Of a stretch of DNA of 64,000 nucleotides, positions 8,747-16,129 are shown piece by piece. Below the pieces are notes generated by a model, which worked only from the letters and a program-made list of their open reading frames with translations, was not told the origin of the DNA and searched no databases. The position numbers were made by a program, and so were the translations under genes. Origin of the DNA: an uncultured Ruminococcus sp. (lineage in GTDB: Bacteria; Bacillota; Clostridia; Oscillospirales; Acutalibacteraceae); NCBI GenBank assembly GCA_958403905.1, contig CATXZD010000003.1:124001-188000 (forward strand), given 5' to 3'. How positions within the stretch are numbered: the first letter of the stretch is position 1; each line of letters opens with the position of its first letter.

Positions 8747-8773
8747 GCAAGTGTCCCTCCGAGGGACACTTGC
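8747..8773. repeat. Dispersed palindrome, copy 1 (full 27-bp form)
   Basis: 13-base arms with the core TGTCCCTC-C-GAGGGACA. It occupies almost the whole gap between the CHAP gene stop and the lipoprotein ribosome site. No T run follows on the minus strand. Confidence 0.85.
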
Positions 8774-8775
8774 AA

Positions 8776-10116
8776 TTAATTTGTCATGCTTATTTCGTTT
8801 GCTATGCCTAAAAAAGCACTGTCGGGAAGCCCTTTAAGGTAATTGTATGTCCAAGTTCGGCGGTTGTAGTAATTATAATCACTGTCACTCCAAGCGCGTC
8901 TTGAGTTGTAAATGTCATCAATGGACATACTTGCTGTAACTCCGTGTAGCACACCGTGATTTCCGTTGCCGTAGACATTTGTATTAAAGGATGCAGTGCC
9001 CCACTGATTGAGAATGTCACAGCAGTAGACGATAGCCTTATTGTCTGTCAGTCCGTTGTCAGTACATATATTTATGTATTGCTGTGCGTCTTCAAGCGAA
9101 GTGTCGTCCTGAGCCTGTTTTCCTGCATCAGTCAATAGCATAGCTCTTATACAACTGCAAACGCTCTGATTCGGAATATATTCCGACCAGTTTGCATTAC
9201 CTCTGATTGCAGATAAAACAGATTGTCCGTTTGATGAATAAGAGGCGGCAATTGAAGCGAGTTCTGAACTGTTGTTCTGATATGCTTTTTGCAAAAGAGA
9301 TAGAGCCTTGTTTCCGTGCCAACCGTAAACTCCGATTGAAATTGCTCCGTTGTCGTTTGCAATTACCGAGCCGTAATTATCACTGCTCATTTCGTCATAT
9401 AGCACGCCGATTTCGTTATGACAAATTACATTTCGGGCAGCTGCATTAAGACCTGTTGAAACGGTCATCGAAGACCCGACAGCACCGTAACAGGCAATGG
9501 TATCATTATCTTTAGAAATCGTATATTTGTTGACATAACTAACACTTGCCCAGTTCGAGGTTTCACCTCGATATTCATTTCCTGCTATTACTGTTATCGT
9601 ATCATCGTTTACTTCAACTACAACACCGACGTGAGCAACAAAATTTGTTGCGGCGTAGTTTGCACGTCCGTCATAGTTGAAAAATACAGGGTTGCCGACC
9701 TGCGGAGTATAGCCGGAAGAGGCGGTTTTGAGTTTTCCCATATTCTCAAGGTTGGCAGTCCACGTATTTGTTACGGGAGCATAACCGCTTTCATCATCAT
9801 TTATACCGCTTTCTCTGTAGCAATAGCCTGCAAAGAAACAGCACCAATCCGTTACAGAATAGCCGAAATATGTACAGTATTTTTCACCCTGACAGGAAAG
9901 CCCGTCATCAGACGGAGAATGACTTTGCCAGTAGTTATATTCTCTGACGGCTATGTTTGCCGCTTGAGCGGCACTGTTATTGTATTGCTCATAAATATAA
10001 ACGCCTCCGAAAAACATTACAAAAAGCAGCGCAATACCTACAACCAATCCGATTACGGTATTGCGCACTTTTTTGTTTGATAAAAACATTATGAAAAATT
10101 TTGCTGCCGTTGTCAT
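8776..10116 (-). CDS. Membrane-anchored CHAP-domain peptidoglycan hydrolase of the transfer machinery
   Basis: A 446-residue protein with one membrane helix (about residues 19-42). A CHAP/NlpC-type amidase-peptidase domain follows, with Cys92 or Cys93 in the DWCCFFAGYC motif and His162 in AHVGVVVEV. The C-terminal half (about 215-440) is a separate Cys- and aromatic-rich domain that resembles a second wall-active module, but I could not identify it. T4SS loci of Gram-positive bacteria carry such enzymes to open the cell wall. Its start codon overlaps the VirB4-like stop as TAATG, indicating translational coupling. Confidence 0.85.
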   Translation of the reverse strand: MTTAAKFFIMFLSNKKVRNTVIGLVVGIALLFVMFFGGVYIYEQYNNSAAQAANIAVREYNYWQSHSPSDDGLSCQGEKYCTYFGYSVTDWCCFFAGYCYRESGINDDESGYAPVTNTWTANLENMGKLKTASSGYTPQVGNPVFFNYDGRANYAATNFVAHVGVVVEVNDDTITVIAGNEYRGETSNWASVSYVNKYTISKDNDTIACYGAVGSSMTVSTGLNAAARNVICHNEIGVLYDEMSSDNYGSVIANDNGAISIGVYGWHGNKALSLLQKAYQNNSSELASIAASYSSNGQSVLSAIRGNANWSEYIPNQSVCSCIRAMLLTDAGKQAQDDTSLEDAQQYINICTDNGLTDNKAIVYCCDILNQWGTASFNTNVYGNGNHGVLHGVTASMSIDDIYNSRRAWSDSDYNYYNRRTWTYNYLKGLPDSAFLGIANEISMTN

Positions 10117-12545
10117 TAACGACCACCTGCCGTACCGAACAGCTGCGCCTTATATGGAGGCGCAATAACGTGAAGTTTGTAGCGTTCCGAACCGCAGCAG
10201 TAAAGAAAATGACCCTGATGTGAACGGTCAATTAAGCTGTATTCTGTGTCTGTAATATTAGCTGTTTCCTTAAATGTTTTAATATCAACCTTGCCGGGAT
10301 AAGCGAGAAATGAATGAGTAGGAATAGAAAACAAAGGACGTGTGTACTCAATAATTCCCGGTAACATAAGGTCGTCAAGATTCTGAGAAGCAATGACAAC
10401 ATCGCTGTTTTTCTTTCTGCCTCTTTTTACAAACGAACGAATATATGTAACAACAATTTTTGATTTTATAATTTCGTGCAGCTCATCTGCGATAACAACT
10501 GTATTGCCGGCAGTGAAGAATTTGTGCTGCATAAAACTAAAGATATTAAAGTACATAGCGTTTTTGAGGTTTTCGTTTGTTTCGAGCAATCCCGAAATGC
10601 AGAAGTTGACGTGTTCGGTATTAGGAATATTGGTAAAGCCGTTGAAGAATTTGGAATCAGTACCAACGCAGATACTTCTGATAGAAAGCATAAGTTTTCG
10701 TAAATCTGCTTTTTCGTATTCCATTTCAAGACCTTTGTGTGCCTTGTCATCATACAGATTGAGTTCTTTTTCAACTGTGTTATATAGGTCTGACAGAATA
10801 GGATATTTCTCAGGTGAGAGGCTGTCAAAATCCGTATTGTCTGTGATATGAAACAGCTTATAAGTTTCTTCAAGCATTATTTCGAGAATATCACGCAGTG
10901 AACCCGATATTTCGGGCTTATATACTCTGAAGAAATCCAGAAGATATGCAATGTGCTGTGATAGTACGGTTTCCTTATTAACAGCCGCAGGAGCTTCAGG
11001 ATCGTCTTCATCATCGTCTGATTTCAGCACTTTTACCTGAAAAGGATTGATAAAATACTTTCCGAGCATCATATCAAGGTTAGTGCCTCCCAAAGCTGTA
11101 GTTTCATAAGAATATTCATTGTCAACGTCTATTGAGTATAGCGCTTTACCTTGCTGTATGAAAATACATATCAGAAGTTTTATAAGCCACGATTTACCCT
11201 CGCCGCTGTTTCCGAAAATTGAAATGTGTCCGTTCGTTTTGTCGGGATCTCTTTTGTCAAAGTCAACAATTATATTGCTGCCGTTTTCATCCTTGCCGAT
11301 GTAAAAACCCTTGACATCGGTTTTGCCGGAGTAGGAGAGAGGAAAGAGGTTTCCTACGCTCGAGGAGGGAAGGACTCTTTCAAATTCTTTTTTGAATATG
11401 TTAAAGCCCATAGGAGAAGCGGCAATAAAGCCATCGCGCTGCTGTAAGCGAAGTTTGTCCGGGATAATATTGCCGTCGTGCAGAGTTGATTCTACAAAGA
11501 TACTCAAGTCATCAAGCTTTTCAAGGGAATCTGCGGTCATTTCGATGTATACGGCACAATGAACAAAAGCTTCTTTATTTCTGAAGGATTCTGAAATAAG
11601 CTTTTGTATGTCGGATAAGTTTTCCTGCCCCTGTACCTGCTCATTAACGTCCTTTGAATTAAACAAAGTTGCTTTATTACGTCTGAAAGCAGTATTGAAT
11701 ATTTTATTTTGCTCCATCGGCGCTACAAGACGGTTGTAAATATGAAGAGTAATCCCGTCTTTTTCACCCAGAGTTTTAAGCAGAGCGAGTTTTTCAGTTA
11801 CTGTTGCATACTCACGTATTGCCCAAGTTCTGCGGTATGTGTTGCCGATGCAGTAGTAGGTAGGGTGCTTGAAATCCATTATCGAAGGAGCAATTATATC
11901 TACAAAGTCTTTTAAATCATATACTTCGGGTTCAAGCTCTGCTGTATATTGCTGTCCGTCATAATCGGGTAAATTATCCTGATATACGTTTTGCTCAAGA
12001 TAAATTGCAAGCATTCTTTTGATTGCAGGCTTCGGAGAAAGCTCTACCTGAAAATTATGTTCTTTACATTTCTGAACGGCTGCATAAACATATTGCAGGC
12101 GTTTTTGTTCGTCATCTAAAAGAGTGTTCTGCCTTATAATAAAGAAAAAGGTACGGCTTGTAGCCATTGACACTCTTATTTTATCGAGGAAATCTACGTC
12201 AGCTTCATCAAGCTGCTTAATCGCAGGATTTTTTTCGTTTTCAGCAAGTGCGCTTACGTACTTTTTATTTGATTCATAACTCTGTGTGCTGTTAAGACAC
12301 ATAATCTCACTTTTCGGAAAGTTGCTTATTATAGAAGAAAGGTCGGAAATAAGGCTGATGATGCCAGCATTTGACATAACGGAAATGTTTTTAGGTGTGA
12401 TTTGCAAGTAATAAATTTCTTCATTCCTCATATTAAGCAAGCAGTTTTCTTTAATTTCCTTTATTTCTAAAAAGCTTTGAACTTTTGCGTTATTTGTTTT
12501 TATGTTTTTTTGTAGTTTCTTTTCTGCTTTTTTTGTTTTGTTCAA
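10116..12545 (-). CDS. virB4: VirB4-family conjugation ATPase
   Basis: An 809-residue protein with Walker A GNSGEGKS at 445-452 and a Walker B segment VVIADELHE from residue 683. The N-terminal 400 residues resemble the CagE/TrbE/VirB N-domain. It powers assembly of the conjugative type IV secretion channel. It follows the PrgI-like gene by one base and is coupled to the CHAP gene. The FKKEFERVLPSSSVGNLFPLS segment before the ATPase core fits the family. Confidence 0.92.
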   Translation of the reverse strand: MNKTKKAEKKLQKNIKTNNAKVQSFLEIKEIKENCLLNMRNEEIYYLQITPKNISVMSNAGIISLISDLSSIISNFPKSEIMCLNSTQSYESNKKYVSALAENEKNPAIKQLDEADVDFLDKIRVSMATSRTFFFIIRQNTLLDDEQKRLQYVYAAVQKCKEHNFQVELSPKPAIKRMLAIYLEQNVYQDNLPDYDGQQYTAELEPEVYDLKDFVDIIAPSIMDFKHPTYYCIGNTYRRTWAIREYATVTEKLALLKTLGEKDGITLHIYNRLVAPMEQNKIFNTAFRRNKATLFNSKDVNEQVQGQENLSDIQKLISESFRNKEAFVHCAVYIEMTADSLEKLDDLSIFVESTLHDGNIIPDKLRLQQRDGFIAASPMGFNIFKKEFERVLPSSSVGNLFPLSYSGKTDVKGFYIGKDENGSNIIVDFDKRDPDKTNGHISIFGNSGEGKSWLIKLLICIFIQQGKALYSIDVDNEYSYETTALGGTNLDMMLGKYFINPFQVKVLKSDDDEDDPEAPAAVNKETVLSQHIAYLLDFFRVYKPEISGSLRDILEIMLEETYKLFHITDNTDFDSLSPEKYPILSDLYNTVEKELNLYDDKAHKGLEMEYEKADLRKLMLSIRSICVGTDSKFFNGFTNIPNTEHVNFCISGLLETNENLKNAMYFNIFSFMQHKFFTAGNTVVIADELHEIIKSKIVVTYIRSFVKRGRKKNSDVVIASQNLDDLMLPGIIEYTRPLFSIPTHSFLAYPGKVDIKTFKETANITDTEYSLIDRSHQGHFLYCCGSERYKLHVIAPPYKAQLFGTAGGR

Positions 12546-12546
12546 T

Positions 12547-12825
12547 TTAATTACCTCCGTTCCATTTAAGAATTAACTCATCCGTAAATAAATATCTGAC
12601 GTACAGCACGATAAATTTAATAATGGAATAGCCTTTTGTTACTTTCATTGACAGAAAGGCATAAACTATTGCAATCAGAAAAGTAAGCCAAACGTGCAGA
12701 GTAATCATAAGCAGCATACTTAACATTACAATGCAGAAAATAATTGCTGTATCGGTGATAGACCAGTATTTCATAAAGGGTGAGCTGGCGGTAAGGTTAT
12801 CTGGGTAACAGTAAGTTTTTTTCAT
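12547..12825 (-). CDS. PrgI/VirB3-like small membrane protein
   Basis: A 92-residue protein starting at ATG 12825. It has two adjacent hydrophobic helices (about residues 24-42 and 44-60) and a C-terminal LFTDELILKWNG segment. Small PrgI-like proteins with this topology commonly precede the VirB4 ATPase. A longer reading frame extends back into the VirB6-like gene but lacks a start signal. The ribosome site (AAGGAA) is rather far from the ATG. Confidence 0.7.
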   Translation of the reverse strand: MKKTYCYPDNLTASSPFMKYWSITDTAIIFCIVMLSMLLMITLHVWLTFLIAIVYAFLSMKVTKGYSIIKFIVLYVRYLFTDELILKWNGGN

Positions 12826-12846
12826 TATTATTTTTGTTTCCTTTCC

Positions 12847-12872
12847 GCAGGCGTCCAAAAAAGGACGCCTGC
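12847..12872. repeat. Hairpin at a position equivalent to the dispersed palindrome
   Basis: 10-base arms GCAGGCGTCC and GGACGCCTGC flank six A. The flank CTTTCCGCA is shared with copy 1 at 8747, and it sits at the same place relative to the next gene (between a stop and the GGAAAGG site). The core differs, so it is a related or analogous element. Confidence 0.65.
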
Positions 12873-12875
12873 ACT

Positions 12876-13745
12876 TTATCTCATAAATGCCGATGCAATG
12901 TTCATAATTCCGCTCGCACCGTAAATTGCCTGTGAAACGTGTGCTTTCATTGAAGTGTCTAAGCCGAATTGCTGAAGTATACGAGGAACTTCGGTTGCAG
13001 AAAGCATTACGCCTGCACCCAGAATGAGGTCGAATGTGTCCATATCTGAATTGACATATACAATCATTCCCATTATCAGCAAAACATTTTGCATAAATGA
13101 CGTAATGCAAAGTCCTATTACTTGTTTGCACCAACTGAAAAAAGCGTCTGTATATCCTCTGGGAATTGAGAACATATGCAGTGAACCGATAGTGATGAGC
13201 GTTACCATAATTCCGCCGCGTTTTAAATTTGCAAGAAATACTCTCACAATACAGATAAGTATGATTATCGCAAATATAGGAGAACCCCAGCCTGAGAAAA
13301 AGTTCATATCATCAATATTAGTCCACAGATTATCCATTGCGTGTTCGAGATTTGTTTCTGCCAATGCAGAACAAAGGATGTTCGCGAGGTCATTTATCCA
13401 CTTTAAAAGCAATATAGGGAGAGTTGCAAAACCCGTAAGTGCAGCAAAGCCTAATATAGAGTTTTTAAAGGTTGCCATTATATTAGGTGCACCGCCGTTT
13501 TCGTTGCAGTCAATTGCCCATTCTGAGAACGCAAAGCCAATGCCGAATACGAAAAATATACTGCCGACAATTGAAATAAACCCTAGAAAGCTTGTTACTA
13601 CACTGTTATCAAACAGAGAAGTTGTAAAATCGTTGTTCATTGTTATTATGTCGGTTGTTAAATCTGCGGCAAATGATACAACGGGGTGCATTGCTTGTGC
13701 GTTTAAAAATGCACCAATTAATCCAAAAACGATTGTTTCAAACAT
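12876..13745 (-). CDS. VirB6/TrbL-like polytopic membrane protein
   Basis: A 289-residue protein with about six to seven hydrophobic helices (for example around residues 47-72, 93-112, 156-174 and 212-231) and a C-terminal STEVPRIL-like conserved stretch (SATEVPRILQQFGLD). This matches the polytopic channel subunits of Firmicute ICEs (DUF6045-like, VirB6 type). It lies between the VirB2-like and PrgI-like genes, as expected for an inner-membrane pore component. Confidence 0.75.
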   Translation of the reverse strand: MFETIVFGLIGAFLNAQAMHPVVSFAADLTTDIITMNNDFTTSLFDNSVVTSFLGFISIVGSIFFVFGIGFAFSEWAIDCNENGGAPNIMATFKNSILGFAALTGFATLPILLLKWINDLANILCSALAETNLEHAMDNLWTNIDDMNFFSGWGSPIFAIIILICIVRVFLANLKRGGIMVTLITIGSLHMFSIPRGYTDAFFSWCKQVIGLCITSFMQNVLLIMGMIVYVNSDMDTFDLILGAGVMLSATEVPRILQQFGLDTSMKAHVSQAIYGASGIMNIASAFMR

Positions 13746-13763
13746 AATAATAAAAAGCTCCTA

Positions 13764-14132
13764 TTATAAACCAAACCAACTGAAGAAGGTTGCTGCGCTT
13801 GCCAAGCCTGCAACAATCGTGCCGATTCCTCCGGCAATTACAGGTCCTAAATGTACATCTTCGCCTCTGCGGTATGCAAATGCAGCTTTAATACCTTTTG
13901 CAACCGTAAAAACAAGTGCAAAAATTGCAATTGTACCAAAAACAGTTCCGGCTATTGCTTTTCCTTGGCGTTTAACTTCATTTGCAGTTTGTTGGACACC
14001 GCCGGAAAAATTAACGGCGGCATTGACTTCTATCATCGCAGAGATAATAAGCATTGTTACGGCTGTTGAAACAGCGGTTGCCTTCTTTGTGATTTTGTTT
14101 TTTACTTTTGTGACATTCTTTTTGATATGCAT
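13764..14132 (-). CDS. VirB2/TrbC-like small membrane protein
   Basis: A 122-residue protein with a basic N-terminus, a first hydrophobic segment ending in NAA (signal-like), and two further helices (about residues 60-78 and 97-117). The pattern resembles VirB2/TrbC pilin-like subunits and DUF3852 proteins of clostridial ICEs. It has an AAGGAGTG site and is followed directly by the VirB6-like gene. Confidence 0.65.
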   Translation of the reverse strand: MHIKKNVTKVKNKITKKATAVSTAVTMLIISAMIEVNAAVNFSGGVQQTANEVKRQGKAIAGTVFGTIAIFALVFTVAKGIKAAFAYRRGEDVHLGPVIAGGIGTIVAGLASAATFFSWFGL

Positions 14133-14145
14133 AAAAAAACACTCC

Positions 14146-14841
14146 TTAATTAACTGATACGGTGCAGTAGTAATTCTTGCCGTTGTAGCTTGCTTGTACA
14201 GTTGCAGAACCCTTTTTAAGAACCTTAAAGCTGCATTGATTACTTCCGCCGCCGTAGTTTTGTAAAACTGATGAATTGCTTACGCTCCAAGAAACACCGC
14301 TTTCGGCATTTATGAGCGATAAAAAAACAACATCACCTTTTGTTACAGTAATTGAACTGTAAGAAAGATAGATGTTGCTTTGCGGTTTTGTAGGTTTAGT
14401 TGTTGGTTTAGGTTCAGGCTTTGACGTTGGTTTTGCCGTCGGCTTTGTTGTTGGTTTTTGAGTAGTCTTTTGCGTGCCGTTCGGACTGCTTGATTTGCTT
14501 GAACTTGAATTTGAATTACTTTTGCTTGATGAACTTCCGTAGGAGCTGTTACCCGAACTGCCGTAATAATTGTAGCTGCTTTCTGAACTGCTGTTATTGC
14601 TGCTTTCGTTTTTTGAACTGTTCTCGGAATTTTTGCTGTTTTCCTTTTTCTCAGCAGGCTTTTTTGTCGGCTTTTGAGTAGCTTTTTCGGTAGGCTTTTC
14701 CGTCGGCTTAACTGTAGTTGTATTTTCAGCTTCTGTTGTATGCTCAGATTCTGTAACAGCTACAGTACTGCTTGAAGGTTGTGTTTCAGTACTTTCGGCA
14801 TACGAGGGACTGTTCAAGGCAAGATTAACAAATATAAGCAC
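14146..14841 (-). CDS. Secreted Ser/Thr/Pro-rich protein with a C-terminal Big2-like domain
   Basis: The low-complexity body has (T/K)PT(E/K)KP repeats, a Ser/Asn-rich region, and a C-terminal Ig-like Big2 module (ITVTKGDVVFLSL to ASYNGKNYYCTVSV). The only conventional start with no upstream extension is GTG 14841, which lacks a ribosome site and gives a truncated signal peptide. In-frame coding continues upstream to about 14910 and supplies the missing basic and hydrophobic signal sequence. The likely true start is therefore an ATT at 14910, seven bases after AAAGGA, or a frameshift links ATG 14917. It lies one gene before the VirB2-like gene and is probably cell-surface exposed. Confidence 0.7.
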   Translation of the reverse strand: MLIFVNLALNSPSYAESTETQPSSSTVAVTESEHTTEAENTTTVKPTEKPTEKATQKPTKKPAEKKENSKNSENSSKNESSNNSSSESSYNYYGSSGNSSYGSSSSKSNSNSSSSKSSSPNGTQKTTQKPTTKPTAKPTSKPEPKPTTKPTKPQSNIYLSYSSITVTKGDVVFLSLINAESGVSWSVSNSSVLQNYGGGSNQCSFKVLKKGSATVQASYNGKNYYCTVSVN

Positions 14842-14927
14842 AAGGCAGAAAGTAACGAAAATGCTTGAAAATATAACAACATATTTTGTTTTTACTCTTC
14901 TTCTGATAATTAATCATTCCTTTCAAC

Positions 14928-14944
14928 TGTCCCTCCGAGGGACA
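14928..14944. repeat. Dispersed palindrome, copy 2
   Basis: Exact 17-base core TGTCCCTCCGAGGGACA. It lies between a minus-strand terminator and the ribosome site of the Big2 gene. Confidence 0.85.
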
Positions 14945-14950
14945 CATATT

Positions 14951-14975
14951 AAAAAAACGCACCCGATACGAGTGC
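14951..14975 (-). terminator. Intrinsic terminator
   Basis: On the minus strand GCACTCG-TAT-CGGGTGC (one G-T pair) is followed by GTTTTTTT. It closes transcription coming from the sortase/toxin region just before palindrome copy 2. Confidence 0.7.
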
Positions 14976-14989
14976 ATAAGTTTAGAATA

Positions 14990-15018
14990 TTGACAATTTA
15001 AAAAACATAATATATAAT
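14990..15018 (+). promoter_or_regulatory. Promoter of the putative antitoxin RNA
   Basis: Consensus sigma-A elements: TTGACA (14990-14995), 17-base spacing, TATAAT (15013-15018). The predicted start is near 15025, at GTTACAGGG, a sequence also present at the 5' end of the convergent toxin transcript. Confidence 0.75.
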
Positions 15019-15024
15019 AATGTT

Positions 15025-15120
15025 ACAGGGAAAACCGTTAAAAGCGGTTAGCCTGAAAATTTTAGAAGATTATATAAAATAATCGTCCGAGTTTTCCAGA
15101 CAGTCGGGCGATTATTTTTT
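15025..15120 (+). ncRNA. Putative antitoxin antisense RNA (type I toxin-antitoxin)
   Basis: A predicted RNA of about 95 bases runs from the consensus promoter to the hairpin at 15078-15118 and contains no credible coding frame. A 5' hairpin AACCG...CGGTT is seen. Its 3' part is complementary to the toxin mRNA over the shared terminator and the last codons of the toxin frame. Arrangement and size resemble RNA II of the pAD1 par locus and RatA of Bacillus subtilis. Its existence is inferred from promoter, terminator and layout. Confidence 0.6.
15078..15118. terminator. Shared bidirectional terminator of the toxin-antitoxin module
   Basis: 13-base arms AATAATCGTCCGA and TCGGGCGATTATT (one G-T pair) flank a 13-base loop, with a run of T on the plus strand and TTATTTTAT on the minus strand. 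Convergent transcripts from both promoters end here and would be complementary over the hairpin. Confidence 0.75.
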
Positions 15121-15183
15121 TATGTATTTTACAAGCTGAGTCAGTGCTACTATTAATGCAATGAGTAATACTAATTCAGTCAT
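15112..15183 (-). CDS. Putative 23-residue hydrophobic type I toxin peptide
   Basis: The frame starts at ATG 15183 (MTELVLLIALIVAL, then a C-terminal YIKK) and stops at 15112 at the edge of the terminator. It has one membrane helix (residues 4-18) and a lysine-rich tail, typical of Fst/TxpA-like toxins. A GGGGGTG ribosome site precedes it and is paired with CACTCCC in a seven-base-pair hairpin (15190-15211) that needs a G-U pair, so it forms only in the minus-strand RNA. Sequestered ribosome sites of this kind are known in the par/fst system. Too short for homology to be certain. Confidence 0.65.
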   Translation of the reverse strand: MTELVLLIALIVALTQLVKYIKK

Positions 15184-15189
15184 ACATAT

Positions 15190-15211
15190 CACCCCCAATC
15201 TTTTGGGAGTG
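15190..15211 (-). promoter_or_regulatory. Hairpin sequestering the toxin ribosome binding site
   Basis: In the minus-strand RNA CACUCCC pairs with GGGGGUG around an eight-base AAAAGAUU loop, hiding the ribosome site seven to eight bases before the toxin ATG. On the plus strand the same bases would give a C-A mismatch, so the fold is strand-specific. Confidence 0.6.
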
Positions 15212-15238
15212 CTAACCGCCATAACTTCCCTGTAACAG

Positions 15239-16099
15239 TTAAATTTTATTACTGCTCTTTGATTTTGTCAATATTTTTTTTATTGCAAAGATTATCAGAA
15301 ATATAATCAAAGCAATTCCTATGAAGATAACAACAGCAGGTAAAAAGCTGTTGCGTTGTTCTTTAGATTCATTCAATTCATCCCTTGTGCTATCCGTAGT
15401 ATCATTTTCAACACGTTCACCCGTAACGAGCAAACGATGAGAATTAACAGCATACGGATAGCAGGTGACAAGAGTAACCAAATCTTTGTTGTAAACAATC
15501 TGAAGCTTGCTTGTATCATCAGGTTCCGCAATGCTAATGTCGCATACTTTGTAGGTGAGTTTTTCATCAAGCACATTTATGTAAAAAATATCGCCTTTAT
15601 CAAGCTCAGTGAGGTCATCAAAAAATACTTTTCCGGGATAGGCAGTGTGTGCAGAAATGACAGAATGAGTGTTTTTGCCGCCTATCGGAAATGATGTGTT
15701 TGCGCTGTGTGCAGCTCCTTTTGTCAAGACATCTTCTGATGTACCGTGATATACGGGAAGATCCACATTGATTTTCGGAATTTCAACTGAACAAATTTGT
15801 CCGTCATTAAAATTTAAAACGCTCTCATAATCGGGCTTGATATTTTCATATGCACTTGCGACAAAAGCATCTAATACAGTTTCAGTTAAGCTTTCGTTAT
15901 ATTGTCTTGCAAGTGTCAGGTGTTTTTCTTTCTCTGATTCACTCATAGAACTGACATTTCTGTTATACTTTGTTATTGTATTTTGATTTTCAGCCTGATA
16001 CAAAGCATTGCTGACAGTGGGAAAAGCCAAGAAAATTACGGATAAAATTAAAAGGATTGATGCAATGAATAATGGTATTTTATTTCTGACTTTTCCCAT
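15239..16099 (-). CDS. Class C (pilin-polymerising) sortase
   Basis: A 286-residue protein starting at ATG 16099 after AAGGTG. It has an N-terminal membrane helix (about residues 7-27) and a C-terminal one (about 252-274), the topology of class C sortases. The catalytic His is in ISAHTAYPG, the Cys in TLVTCYPY and the Arg in SHRLLVTGER. It would link pilin subunits and attach the adhesin encoded upstream on the same strand. It follows the pilin gene by 30 bases. The last codons contain the promoter of the toxin transcript. Confidence 0.92.
   Translation of the reverse strand: MGKVRNKIPLFIASILLILSVIFLAFPTVSNALYQAENQNTITKYNRNVSSMSESEKEKHLTLARQYNESLTETVLDAFVASAYENIKPDYESVLNFNDGQICSVEIPKINVDLPVYHGTSEDVLTKGAAHSANTSFPIGGKNTHSVISAHTAYPGKVFFDDLTELDKGDIFYINVLDEKLTYKVCDISIAEPDDTSKLQIVYNKDLVTLVTCYPYAVNSHRLLVTGERVENDTTDSTRDELNESKEQRNSFLPAVVIFIGIALIIFLIIFAIKKILTKSKSSNKI
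15243..15271 (-). promoter_or_regulatory. Promoter of the putative toxin mRNA
   Basis: On the minus strand TTGACA (15271-15266), 17-base spacing and TAAAAT (15248-15243). It lies inside the 3' end of the sortase gene and would start RNA near 15236, again at GTTACAGGG. Confidence 0.65.
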
Positions 16100-16129
16100 A
16101 CTGTTCACCTTACTTTAAATATTGATTGT

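Noticed and set aside
12826..13134. N-terminal extension of the PrgI-like protein
   Set aside because: The extension overlaps the VirB6-like gene and a hairpin and has no start signal; the protein-like part begins at ATG 12825.
13024..14157. 377-codon open frame on the plus strand
   Set aside because: It is the mirror of the VirB6-like and VirB2-like membrane genes on the minus strand, with no ribosome site and a composition expected from antisense of hydrophobic codons.
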